From Paenibacillus luteus (GTDB lineage: Bacteria; Bacillota; Bacilli; Paenibacillales; Paenibacillaceae), in the NCBI RefSeq assembly GCF_006542765.1, contig NZ_SKCD01000007.1:115889-179888 (forward strand): a DNA stretch of 64,000 nucleotides, in the 5' to 3' direction. The position numbers and the translations under genes were made by a program. The notes beneath the pieces are model-generated. The model saw only the letters and a program-made list of their open reading frames with translations, ran no database searches and was not told where the DNA came from. Shown piece after piece: positions 8,673 to 15,645 of the stretch (positions within the stretch are counted from its first letter, which is position 1; every line of letters starts with the position of its first letter).

Positions 8673-8741
8673 TGCTCTCACCTCTACTGACACATTTTAT
8701 GATGATTTTGAGTGGAAACTGAAAAAACAGCCCTCTGTTGT

Positions 8742-8782
8742 GTTATGTTTTTTGACATATAATCTCTTAAAAAAAGCATAAC
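8742..8782. promoter_or_regulatory. inverted repeat in the divergent amidohydrolase/PucR promoter region
   Basis: GTTATGTTTTTT on the left pairs with AAAAAAAGCATAAC on the right (one extra base), separated by 15 bases that contain TATAAT. It lies in the 249-bp gap between the divergent genes and could be the site through which the PucR-type protein controls both. Binding is inferred. Confidence 0.45.
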
Positions 8783-8812
8783 TTTTCGTTTAGCTGCTGT
8801 CATTGTTCAATA

Positions 8813-8841
8813 GATCCAAAGGTTCTTCTATTCTTTGGATC
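8813..8841. promoter_or_regulatory. perfect 9-bp inverted repeat before the PucR-type gene
   Basis: GATCCAAAG and CTTTGGATC are perfect 9-bp arms around an 11-base spacer, 81 bases before the chosen PucR start. There is no T-tract, so it is more likely an operator or mRNA hairpin than a terminator. Confidence 0.45.
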
Positions 8842-8921
8842 ATTCGTCCAGCATGCCCTTTACAACAAACCAAATTGGTGTTAGTTTTTATATCATCACG
8901 AAGAATGGAAGGATGGACCCT

Positions 8922-10625
8922 ATGCTGCTTGAGCAATTGCTTTCGAATGCCGTTTTTGCCAAAGCAAAGGTTATTGCAGGGCAAAGCGGCTTAACGCGTA
9001 CCGTTCAGACCGTTAATATTATGGATGCGCCTGATATTATCCATTTCTTAAGACCCGGCGAGCTGCTGCTCACGAACGGCTATTTCATGAAAGAGACACC
9101 TTCTATGCTGCTAGAGCTCATGAGCAAAATGAATCATCTGAAATGCTCGGGGCTCGCGGTCAAAACAAAACGGTTTGCGCTGGACATTCCGCAGGAGGTG
9201 ATTGACGAAGCCAATCGGATTCATTTTCCGATCATCGAAATCTCGTCCGTGGACTATTCGCTTGGCGAACTATTGCAGCGCTCCACCAGCTTGATTCTGG
9301 ATAACAAAAACGATGAATTGCAGTATTCGCTGACCATTCACAAACAGTTTTCCGAAATGATCATGAAGGGGAACGGCATTCCCCAAATGATTGGCGCGCT
9401 GACGCAGCTCCTATCCTCGCCGATCCTCCTGCTCGGCAGCAAGCTGCAGGTGACCGCGCATTCCTATCATTTCAAGCAGCCGAGCTTGCATCCGCTAATG
9501 ACAGTCGGTAATAAGCTGTTAAGCGATATTCCGGCCCTGCCTGCCGCTGTTCAGCTTTGCCTGCTTGACCCTGCGCTGCGGAAACATCGCTACATGGCCA
9601 TTTATCCGGTATTCACCTATCGCCATGAAGGCTACCTCATTGCTTTCCAGCCCCACGAGGCCGCTTCGACCCAGTACAGCTTAACGCTGGAGCAGGCCGC
9701 CAACGTCATAGGTATGGAGATGACTAAGCTCCATGCAGTGAAGGAGCGGTCACGACGGTACAAAAACGAGTTTTTCTCCGATTTGATCGATGGGTTTATC
9801 AGCTCCGAGCAAGAAGCACTGCATCGCGGCAAAAAATACGGCCTCAAGCAAAAGGAGACTTGGCTGCTCCTCGCTGCTCGCAAAGACGAAAGTTCCACTA
9901 TCCTGACAAGCATGACAAAAAACGCTGCGCCACTAGCTGACGAGCGTCTGATCTCAGAGCGGGATGTCCAGTATGAGCTGATTAAACGGCAATTCTCGCA
10001 GCTTGGAGAAGCGCCTGTCATGTTCACTAAAAATGATTTGTTTGGCATGCTCATGTGCATTAGGGAATCGGAATGGGAGGAGAGTGTTTTCCTGAAGCAG
10101 TTGGCAGCCATGCAGGAGCAGCTGGAATTGCAGTCACAACTGAGCATCTCGCTTGGCATAGGGAATCCGGTGACGAATGTGCTGGATATTGGGATTTCCT
10201 ATAACGAAGCTGTTAAGGCGCTTCATATCGGGTATCAAATGAAAAAAACGAGGTTCATCCAATCGTATCAATCTAAGGACATCAGCTATCTCTTCCGAAT
10301 GATCCCCTACGATGAGCTGAAACAATTTTATGAGGAAACGTTCCAATGCTTGTCTACCATGGAGGAGAATGAGCAAAAGGAGCTGATGCGCACGCTGCAC
10401 GTGTATTACGATACCCAGTGCCAGCTCGTGGAGACAGCCAAGCAGCTTTTTGTCCACAGGAATACTGTGATTTACCGATTGGACAAATGCGAGAAGCTGA
10501 TGGGTATTAAGCTTAAGGATCCTGTAGAGAGCCTTCGCTTCCGACTTGCCTTCGCCATTCTGCCCCTCTTGCATGCGGGGAAAAGCGACTCCGTGAACCG
10601 AAGCTCGGGAGATTTTGGGCGTTAG
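8922..10625 (+). CDS. PucR family transcriptional regulator
   Basis: About 567 residues. The N-terminal PucR (purine-catabolism) ligand domain spans about 1-125 (LRPGELLLTNGYFM, LKCSGLAVKTKRF, FPIIEISSVDYSLGEL). A middle GGDEF-like/CdaR region follows. The C-terminal PucR helix-turn-helix is at about 495-555 (YYDTQCQLVETAKQLFVHRN, then TVIYRLDKCEKLMGIKL). It senses a small molecule and controls catabolic genes. It is divergent from the operon encoding two CodA-like enzymes and an importer, which is the best candidate target. The ATG at 8922 is chosen over an ATG at 8913 and an upstream open stretch because AGGA lies eight bases before it and the conserved domain begins there. Confidence 0.85.
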   Translation: MLLEQLLSNAVFAKAKVIAGQSGLTRTVQTVNIMDAPDIIHFLRPGELLLTNGYFMKETPSMLLELMSKMNHLKCSGLAVKTKRFALDIPQEVIDEANRIHFPIIEISSVDYSLGELLQRSTSLILDNKNDELQYSLTIHKQFSEMIMKGNGIPQMIGALTQLLSSPILLLGSKLQVTAHSYHFKQPSLHPLMTVGNKLLSDIPALPAAVQLCLLDPALRKHRYMAIYPVFTYRHEGYLIAFQPHEAASTQYSLTLEQAANVIGMEMTKLHAVKERSRRYKNEFFSDLIDGFISSEQEALHRGKKYGLKQKETWLLLAARKDESSTILTSMTKNAAPLADERLISERDVQYELIKRQFSQLGEAPVMFTKNDLFGMLMCIRESEWEESVFLKQLAAMQEQLELQSQLSISLGIGNPVTNVLDIGISYNEAVKALHIGYQMKKTRFIQSYQSKDISYLFRMIPYDELKQFYEETFQCLSTMEENEQKELMRTLHVYYDTQCQLVETAKQLFVHRNTVIYRLDKCEKLMGIKLKDPVESLRFRLAFAILPLLHAGKSDSVNRSSGDFGR

Positions 10626-10643
10626 CCCCATTCAGCTAACGCC
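10618..10643. terminator. shared hairpin enclosing the stop codons of two convergent genes
   Basis: A perfect 9-bp stem (GGCGTTAGC and its complement) with an 8-base loop. The TAG of the PucR gene (10623-10625) sits in the left arm and the TAG of the HAD gene (10636-10638) in the right arm. Neither side has a U-tract, so termination strength is uncertain. Confidence 0.55.
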
Positions 10644-11349
10644 AACCTGGAATCTTTCGCAAATCGCCATCTTCGATCAGCCACTTGCTTTTGGTTTCCA
10701 ATAGATGAACAGGAGACGCGCTTGTGCGAAGATAACAGCCGTCAATGCCCACCCGGCGAGCACCTTCCATGTCCGTTCGAGGATCATTGCCAATCATCAG
10801 CGCGGCGGTTAAATTGACTTGATACTTACCGCATAAATACGCATAAAAAAGAGGGTCGGGCTTACTGATCCCGGCCACCGACGAGATCGCTATTCCATCG
10901 AAACAACGGTCGATCCCCAACGATTTCAGCTCCATTTCAATAAACGTTTTTTGCCCGTTGGAGAGTAAATAGATCTTTTTTCCCTGACGTCTTAATCCGT
11001 TAAGCACCTCGATAGCGCCTTCATACAGCATCAGCTTGCGCATCGACAATATTCGGAACCATCTGACCGTTTCTTGCAGCCACGCTGTATTTGCACGCCC
11101 TTTCAGCTTCCTCACAACGTCAGCAAATACATCCTCCATGACATAATCGGGGTATTCGCATCGCCCCCTGCCCACTTCCAAGTGCTGCTCCATATGGCAG
11201 AGCGTGAGCGCCTGCAAGGCTTGGCCGGAAACGTTCATGCCGTTATATCGAAAGTAGAGAGCCATATTCTCCCACAGCTGCTGACTTTCTTCATCTGTCT
11301 GTATATCAATTAATGTGCCGTACAAATCAAAAATATAGGTTTGATACAG
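10636..11349 (-). CDS. HAD-superfamily hydrolase with probable CTG start codon
   Basis: About 237 residues. Motif I is YIFDLYGTLID (nucleophile D8), motif II LLSNGQ, the motif III lysine lies in SKPDP, and motif IV is MIGNDPRTDMEGA. Tyr replaces the usual second Asp of DxD, as in haloacid-dehalogenase-like members and many unnamed phosphatases, so the substrate is open. No ATG, GTG or TTG lies between the in-frame stop at 11362 and the codons of motif I; the first TTG (11325) would delete the nucleophile. A CTG at 11349 has GGGAGG seven bases upstream, an ideal ribosome site. It converges on the PucR gene and is separated from hxlB by a strong terminator. Confidence 0.8.
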   Translation of the reverse strand: MYQTYIFDLYGTLIDIQTDEESQQLWENMALYFRYNGMNVSGQALQALTLCHMEQHLEVGRGRCEYPDYVMEDVFADVVRKLKGRANTAWLQETVRWFRILSMRKLMLYEGAIEVLNGLRRQGKKIYLLSNGQKTFIEMELKSLGIDRCFDGIAISSVAGISKPDPLFYAYLCGKYQVNLTAALMIGNDPRTDMEGARRVGIDGCYLRTSASPVHLLETKSKWLIEDGDLRKIPGWR

Positions 11350-11466
11350 GCTAAGTCCTCCCTATCTCAATGCGCAAACGCTTGCACAACGGTCTGTGGC
11401 TCGTTTGACTTTCGGCATTAATACCTTTTCTCTGATATTACCATATATGCCGGCTAGATGGACAAC

Positions 11467-11515
11467 AAAAAAAGAGACCCGCCCACCGTCAACATGACCG
11501 CTGGGCTTGTCTCTC
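11467..11515 (-). terminator. intrinsic terminator of hxlAB
   Basis: Long stem (GAGACAAGCCCA paired with TGGGCGGGTCTC, one mismatch) followed by a seven-T tract on the minus strand, just after the hxlB stop. It isolates the HAD gene from the RuMP genes. Confidence 0.85.
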
Positions 11516-11529
11516 GCATCTAGATCAAA

Positions 11530-12093
11530 CTATTCCAAATTCGCGTGATTGCCATACATGGCTTTGCCCGTCAGCTCCTGCCTGTCCATCAGTTGCAGGA
11601 TGACAGCATCGCATACGAGCAGAAGCATTTGTTCAAACAAAGAACCCATCGGCTGAACCGTTGAAGCATCTTCCCCATCCTGATCCTTTGGCGCACCAGG
11701 CAGCTTCACTACGATATCTGCCAGTTCGCCAATGGTCGAGGCTTCGGAAAGCGTCAATGCCCCCACGCGGGCTTCCAAGCTTAACGCTTTATGGACCATC
11801 GGCACAAGTGATTTGGTCTCGCCCGAGCCTGAGCCGATCAAGAGCAGGTCTCCCTTGCTTAAGCTGCGGGTGACCGTGTCGCCAACCACATACACATCAA
11901 GGCCCAAATGCATAAGCCGCATTGCAAACGCCCGCATCATTAGACCTGAGCGTCCTGCCCCTGCTACGAACACGCGGCCAGCAGAGCTGATCGCATCAGC
12001 TAACTGCTCCAGCTGTTCGCCCGCTAGCTGCTCTGCAGCACGATTTAGCTCGTCCAAGACTACTGCCAGTTTGGATGATTTGGACATCATCAT
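11530..12093 (-). CDS. hxlB: 6-phospho-3-hexuloisomerase
   Basis: 187 residues, a single SIS (sugar isomerase) domain. FVAGAGRSGLMMRAFAMRL and GSGSGETKSLVPM are the sugar-phosphate-binding loops. It converts D-arabino-3-hexulose 6-phosphate to fructose 6-phosphate, the second step of formaldehyde fixation by the ribulose monophosphate pathway, in the cytoplasm. The start overlaps the hxlA stop in a TAATG arrangement with three consecutive in-frame ATGs (12093, 12090, 12087), so the two are translationally coupled. Gene order hxlA-hxlB is as in Bacillus subtilis. Identification is strong because partner, regulator and motifs agree. Confidence 0.93.
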   Translation of the reverse strand: MMMSKSSKLAVVLDELNRAAEQLAGEQLEQLADAISSAGRVFVAGAGRSGLMMRAFAMRLMHLGLDVYVVGDTVTRSLSKGDLLLIGSGSGETKSLVPMVHKALSLEARVGALTLSEASTIGELADIVVKLPGAPKDQDGEDASTVQPMGSLFEQMLLLVCDAVILQLMDRQELTGKAMYGNHANLE

Positions 12094-12725
12094 TAACCTT
12101 GTTTAATCAATTGCTGCATCTCAGAAGCAGCAGCCTGCATGTCGGCTTGTCCTGTAATCCCGCCGCCTACGATAACCAGGTCAGGACCCACGGCAATGAC
12201 TTCCGGCAACGTGCTTAGCTTAATCCCGCCAGCAACAGCAACCTTTGCATTTTTGACAACGGCTTTAATCGTGCGAAGATCCTCAAAAGAGTTTTGTCCT
12301 TCTGCTTGCAGATCATAACCGGTGTGTACGCAGATATAGTCTACGCCAAATGAATCAACCTGAGCAGCACGCTCTGCCAAATTTTTCACTGCGATCATGT
12401 CCACCAATATTTGCTTTCCTTGTTTTTTGGCTTCCTCGACCGCACCCTTAATGCTCGCATCCTCAGCTACGCCAAGAATCGTTACGATATCCGCGCCAGC
12501 TTCAGCTGCCTTCATCACTTCGTAGCCGCCTGCATCCATGATTTTCAAATCCGCAAGTACCGCTAGGTTGGGAAAAGCCTCCTTAAGCGCTTTGACTGCA
12601 TGCAGTCCTTCGTTAATAACGATCGGCGTACCGATCTCCACGATATCCACATAAGACTCCACTTGCTTCACGACTTCAATCGCACCCGGAATATCAACAA
12701 GATCCAACGCTAATTGCAATTTCAT
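12093..12725 (-). CDS. hxlA: 3-hexulose-6-phosphate synthase
   Basis: 210 residues, orotidine-5'-phosphate-decarboxylase-like TIM barrel. The DxKxxD signature is seen in LADLKIMDAGGYE near residue 60, with the opening MKLQLALDLVDIPGAI and the phosphate-binding end VAVGPDLVIVGGGITG. It condenses formaldehyde with ribulose 5-phosphate, so it serves formaldehyde detoxification or assimilation. A GAGGAG site lies ten bases before the ATG. A predicted -10 box (TAGAAT on the minus strand, 12773-12778) lacks a good -35 box, fitting activation by HxlR bound just upstream. Confidence 0.93.
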   Translation of the reverse strand: MKLQLALDLVDIPGAIEVVKQVESYVDIVEIGTPIVINEGLHAVKALKEAFPNLAVLADLKIMDAGGYEVMKAAEAGADIVTILGVAEDASIKGAVEEAKKQGKQILVDMIAVKNLAERAAQVDSFGVDYICVHTGYDLQAEGQNSFEDLRTIKAVVKNAKVAVAGGIKLSTLPEVIAVGPDLVIVGGGITGQADMQAAASEMQQLIKQG

Positions 12726-12772
12726 TTATCGTTCACTCCTCATAGGTTGTGTTTGTTTCACTGACAAACCCT

Positions 12773-12778
12773 ATTCTA
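12773..12778 (-). promoter_or_regulatory. predicted -10 box of hxlAB
   Basis: TAGAAT on the minus strand, 48 bases before hxlA. The -35 region 17 bases upstream (TGTTTT) is poor, as expected for an activator-dependent promoter. A prediction by eye. Confidence 0.45.
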
Positions 12779-12800
12779 GACCGTCATAGGCAAATAAAAC

Positions 12801-12841
12801 AGTACGCACTTTTACGGAACGTAGTATCCATTTGGTAACTA
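12801..12841. promoter_or_regulatory. candidate HxlR binding sites upstream of hxlA
   Basis: The site at 12822-12841 is a symmetric palindrome of form TAGTnnCCAnnTGGnnACTA. Next to it, 12801-12825 has weaker TACG/CGTA symmetry. Bacillus subtilis HxlR binds two tandem sites ahead of hxlAB; the arrangement here is consistent with that, but the sequences were not compared computationally. Confidence 0.55.
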
Positions 12842-12857
12842 TGAGAAGTTTTTTCTC

Positions 12858-13196
12858 CTATTCCCCCTGCTCCCGCGGGTGTCTTTCTTGGTGCTGCTCT
12901 CCCCATTGCGACATAACATTGAGCAGCTCTTTCACCGTTAACCCGTATTCCGTTAATGAATATTCAACCTTAGGAGGCACCTGCACATAGACTTTTCGGT
13001 CGATAATCGCATCCTCCTCCAATTCACGCAGCTGCTGCGTAAGCATTTTTTGGGTAATGGCGGGCATTTCCCGTTTCAGCTCGCCGAAGCGGTGCGTTCC
13101 CTCCGTCAAATGGCAAAGAATAACCGGCTTCCACTTGCCGCCAATCACCTTCAAGGTCAACTCCACGGTTTCTTTAAAATGCTGATCTCCCAACAC
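12858..13196 (-). CDS. hxlR: HxlR family regulator of the formaldehyde RuMP operon
   Basis: About 112 residues, HxlR-type winged helix. ELTLKVIGGKWKPVILCHL, RFGELKREMPAITQKMLTQQ and VPPKVEYSLTEYG closely follow HxlR of Bacillus subtilis, the formaldehyde-responsive activator of hxlAB. Its location directly upstream of hxlA, on the same strand, supports true HxlR rather than a paralogue; in Bacillus subtilis the regulator gene is divergent. A GTG at 13196 is chosen: AAAGGAG lies six bases before it and the protein then begins like its homologue, whereas the ATG at 13223 has no ribosome site. Hairpin bases at 12843-12857 may weakly terminate it. Confidence 0.88.
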   Translation of the reverse strand: MLGDQHFKETVELTLKVIGGKWKPVILCHLTEGTHRFGELKREMPAITQKMLTQQLRELEEDAIIDRKVYVQVPPKVEYSLTEYGLTVKELLNVMSQWGEQHQERHPREQGE

Positions 13197-13511
13197 AAAC
13201 GACTCCTTTAGTGTCCAAATCATACGATCGATATTGATTAAACTCGAAAAATAACAACTTCTTACGCAAAAAGCTCCATATTGCCGAATGTTTTCTTATT
13301 CCAAAACTCTCTTACGTCCGATTTCGCATCATTATTATTTATGATCTCGCAAACGATTCAAGCTTAGATTTCTTAAAAGTTGATACTTGCCTTCCGTGTG
13401 GTGTAGCATAATAAGAGAGCTTAACGTATGCCATGACTTGTTAAAAGGATATCATACCTAGGCTGGTTCATACGAATTAAACAATACGCAAGAAACAAGG
13501 GAGAGATTAGC

Positions 13512-14231
13512 ATGGAATTAAAAAATAGATCAGCCATCATTACCGGCGCAGGCAAGGGAATAGGCAAAGCGATTGCCACAGCACTGGCTGGAGAAGGCGT
13601 CAACCTCGGCCTGCTTGCCCGGACAAGCGCCGACTTGGAAGCACTTCAAGCAGAGCTAATTAGCAAATATGGGGTTAGTGTACATATTGCCACTGCGGAC
13701 ATAGCGGTAAAATCAGATGTGGATCAAGCGATAGAAGCCTTGAAGGAAAGCCTTGGCTCCATTGATATTCTGATCAACAATGCCGGTATTGGAACGTTCG
13801 GCACCCTTCTCGACATGGAGCCTGAGCAGTGGGAGTGCATTATTCAGACTAATGTTATGGGCACTTACTATGTGACACGCGCAGCGCTTCCTACGATGCT
13901 TGCACAAAGCAGCGGCAGCATTATCAATATTGCCTCCACGGCAGGCGAGCGCGGCTTCGCCACGGGCTCCGCTTACTGCGCGTCCAAATTCGCCGTCATC
14001 GGCATGACTGAGGCGCTCATGCAGGAGGTTCGCAAATCGAACATCCGAGTTACGGCACTAACGCCAAGCACCGTCAACACCGAGCTGGCTTCGAACGCCG
14101 GACTAAAAATCGGTGACGAGGACCGCATGATGCAAGCGGAGGATATGGCCGAGCTTGTGCTCGCTGCCCTCAAGCTGCCGGAACGCGTGTTCATTAAAAC
14201 CGCGGGCATTTGGACAACCAATCCGCAATAA
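13512..14231 (+). CDS. short-chain dehydrogenase/reductase (FabG-like)
   Basis: 239 residues, classical SDR. The NAD(P)-binding loop TGAGKGIG is near residue 12, NNAG near residue 90, and the catalytic Ser, Tyr and Lys appear in NIASTAGERG and AYCASKFA. Closest in style to 3-ketoacyl-ACP reductase FabG and to unnamed SDRs of Bacillota; an essential FabG role is unlikely because no fatty-acid genes are near. GGGAGAG precedes the ATG. It is divergent from hxlR; a stem with four Ts (14252-14284) separates it from the next gene. Substrate unknown. Confidence 0.88.
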   Translation: MELKNRSAIITGAGKGIGKAIATALAGEGVNLGLLARTSADLEALQAELISKYGVSVHIATADIAVKSDVDQAIEALKESLGSIDILINNAGIGTFGTLLDMEPEQWECIIQTNVMGTYYVTRAALPTMLAQSSGSIINIASTAGERGFATGSAYCASKFAVIGMTEALMQEVRKSNIRVTALTPSTVNTELASNAGLKIGDEDRMMQAEDMAELVLAALKLPERVFIKTAGIWTTNPQ

Positions 14232-14251
14232 AATTCTGCTCAACTGATGCA

Positions 14252-14284
14252 GCCCCTCGCCTCTCCTTGGCGCTTGGGGTTTTA
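14252..14284 (+). terminator. weak intrinsic terminator after the SDR gene
   Basis: CCCC...GCC pairs with GGC...GGGG around a seven-base loop, followed by TTTT. Confidence 0.6.
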
Positions 14285-14373
14285 TGTCTAATCTCGAATT
14301 TCCGCAAATCACTACCTATCCTTTCTCGGAACGGTCTACCCTTTTACTCATTGCTTAGGAGGTTCATGCGATT

Positions 14374-15396
14374 ATGTCTATTCATACGATTCCCCTGTCC
14401 ATTTTGGATCTTGCACCTATCGTCACCGGCGGCACGCCTGCTGCCTCGTTCCGGAATACGCTAGATTTGGCCCAGCATGCCGAAAAATGGGGCTATCACC
14501 GCTACTGGCTGGCGGAGCATCATAACATGCCTGGCATCGCAAGCTCCGCGACCTCGGTCGTCATAGGGTATGTAGCCGCAGGTACAGAAAAAATCCGTGT
14601 CGGCTCCGGTGGCATCATGCTGCCAAATCACGCTCCGCTCGTCATAGCCGAGCAATTCGGAACGCTTGAATCCATGTATCCCGGACGAATTGATCTCGGC
14701 CTTGGCAGAGCGCCCGGCTCGGACCATATTGCCGCTCGAGCGCTGCGGCGCGGACTTGGCAGCAACGGCGAGGATTTCCCCGAACAGCTTAATGAGCTTC
14801 GCCATTATTTCAATCCGACCGATGAATCGCGTGCGGTTATGCCAAGAGCAATTCCCGGCGAAGGACTGAGCGTGCCGATCTGGCTGCTTGGCTCCAGCGG
14901 CTTTAGCGCGCAGCTTGCGGGGCATCATGGCCTTCCGTTTGCTTTCGCCAGCCATTTCGCACCGGATTTCGTACTGCCAGCCCTAAAGCTTTACCGAGAC
15001 AACTTCCGTCCTTCTGCGGAGCTGGAGAAGCCTTACGCCATGATTGGCGTGAATGTCATTATTGCGGAAACGGAAGAAGCCGCCAAATTTCTCGCAACTT
15101 CGCAAGAACAGGCATTTCTAAACCTCATCCGCGGACGCATGGGGCAGCTCAATCCTCCCGTGGATAGCATGGACGGACTATGGAGTGAACAAGAGAAAAT
15201 GATGGTCCGAAAACAGCTTAGCTTTACGATTGCCGGTACGAAAGCAACCGTTCGAGATCGGTTAAACGCCATTCTGGAAGAGACAGAAGCCGATGAAATG
15301 ATCGTCGTCAGCCAGATCTATGACCATGGCGCACGACTTCGCTCCTTCGAGCTGCTCTCCGAGATTGTGAACGAAAGCCGCGAAGCTGCACAGTAA
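14374..15396 (+). CDS. LLM class flavin-dependent oxidoreductase (luciferase-like)
   Basis: 340 residues, bacterial luciferase-like TIM barrel. The start [15 protein letters not shown], the [14 protein letters not shown] stretch, [20 protein letters not shown] and [13 protein letters not shown] are typical of the MsnO8/YhbW-type group of FMN-dependent monooxygenases. It would use reduced flavin and oxygen on an unknown substrate in the cytoplasm. AGGAGG lies 11 bases before the ATG. It stands alone between two terminators. Confidence 0.88.
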   Translation: MSIHTIPLSILDLAPIVTGGTPAASFRNTLDLAQHAEKWGYHRYWLAEHHNMPGIASSATSVVIGYVAAGTEKIRVGSGGIMLPNHAPLVIAEQFGTLESMYPGRIDLGLGRAPGSDHIAARALRRGLGSNGEDFPEQLNELRHYFNPTDESRAVMPRAIPGEGLSVPIWLLGSSGFSAQLAGHHGLPFAFASHFAPDFVLPALKLYRDNFRPSAELEKPYAMIGVNVIIAETEEAAKFLATSQEQAFLNLIRGRMGQLNPPVDSMDGLWSEQEKMMVRKQLSFTIAGTKATVRDRLNAILEETEADEMIVVSQIYDHGARLRSFELLSEIVNESREAAQ

Positions 15397-15490
15397 CCGC
15401 AAAGCAAGAAGAACGAACGGCCATAGCGACTTGTGTGCACAACTAATTTCTTTCCGTACCTTTAGAAGGCAGGCTCTACCTTTATAGCTA

Positions 15491-15557
15491 AAAGGCTATT
15501 CTAGCCTTTAAATCCGAAGCAGCAGCTCTGCACGTATTGCCGAGCTGCTGCTTTTTT
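15491..15557 (+). terminator. double hairpin terminator after the LLM oxidoreductase gene
   Basis: A perfect 8-bp hairpin (15491-15509, three-base loop) is followed by a strong 11-bp stem (15518-15528 with 15542-15552) ending in six Ts. The second is a classical intrinsic terminator. Confidence 0.85.
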
Positions 15558-15645
15558 CTATGCTTTTTTCCCATATTCGCATTGATGGGTAGATTTTGGC
15601 GAAATCAGAAATACTAAGACTAGCATTTTTGGGAGGTCGAACATA

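Noticed and set aside
8868..8873. Bacillus-type PucR box at AACCAA
   Set aside because: Only the six-base core fits; flanking positions do not, so it is not listed as a feature.
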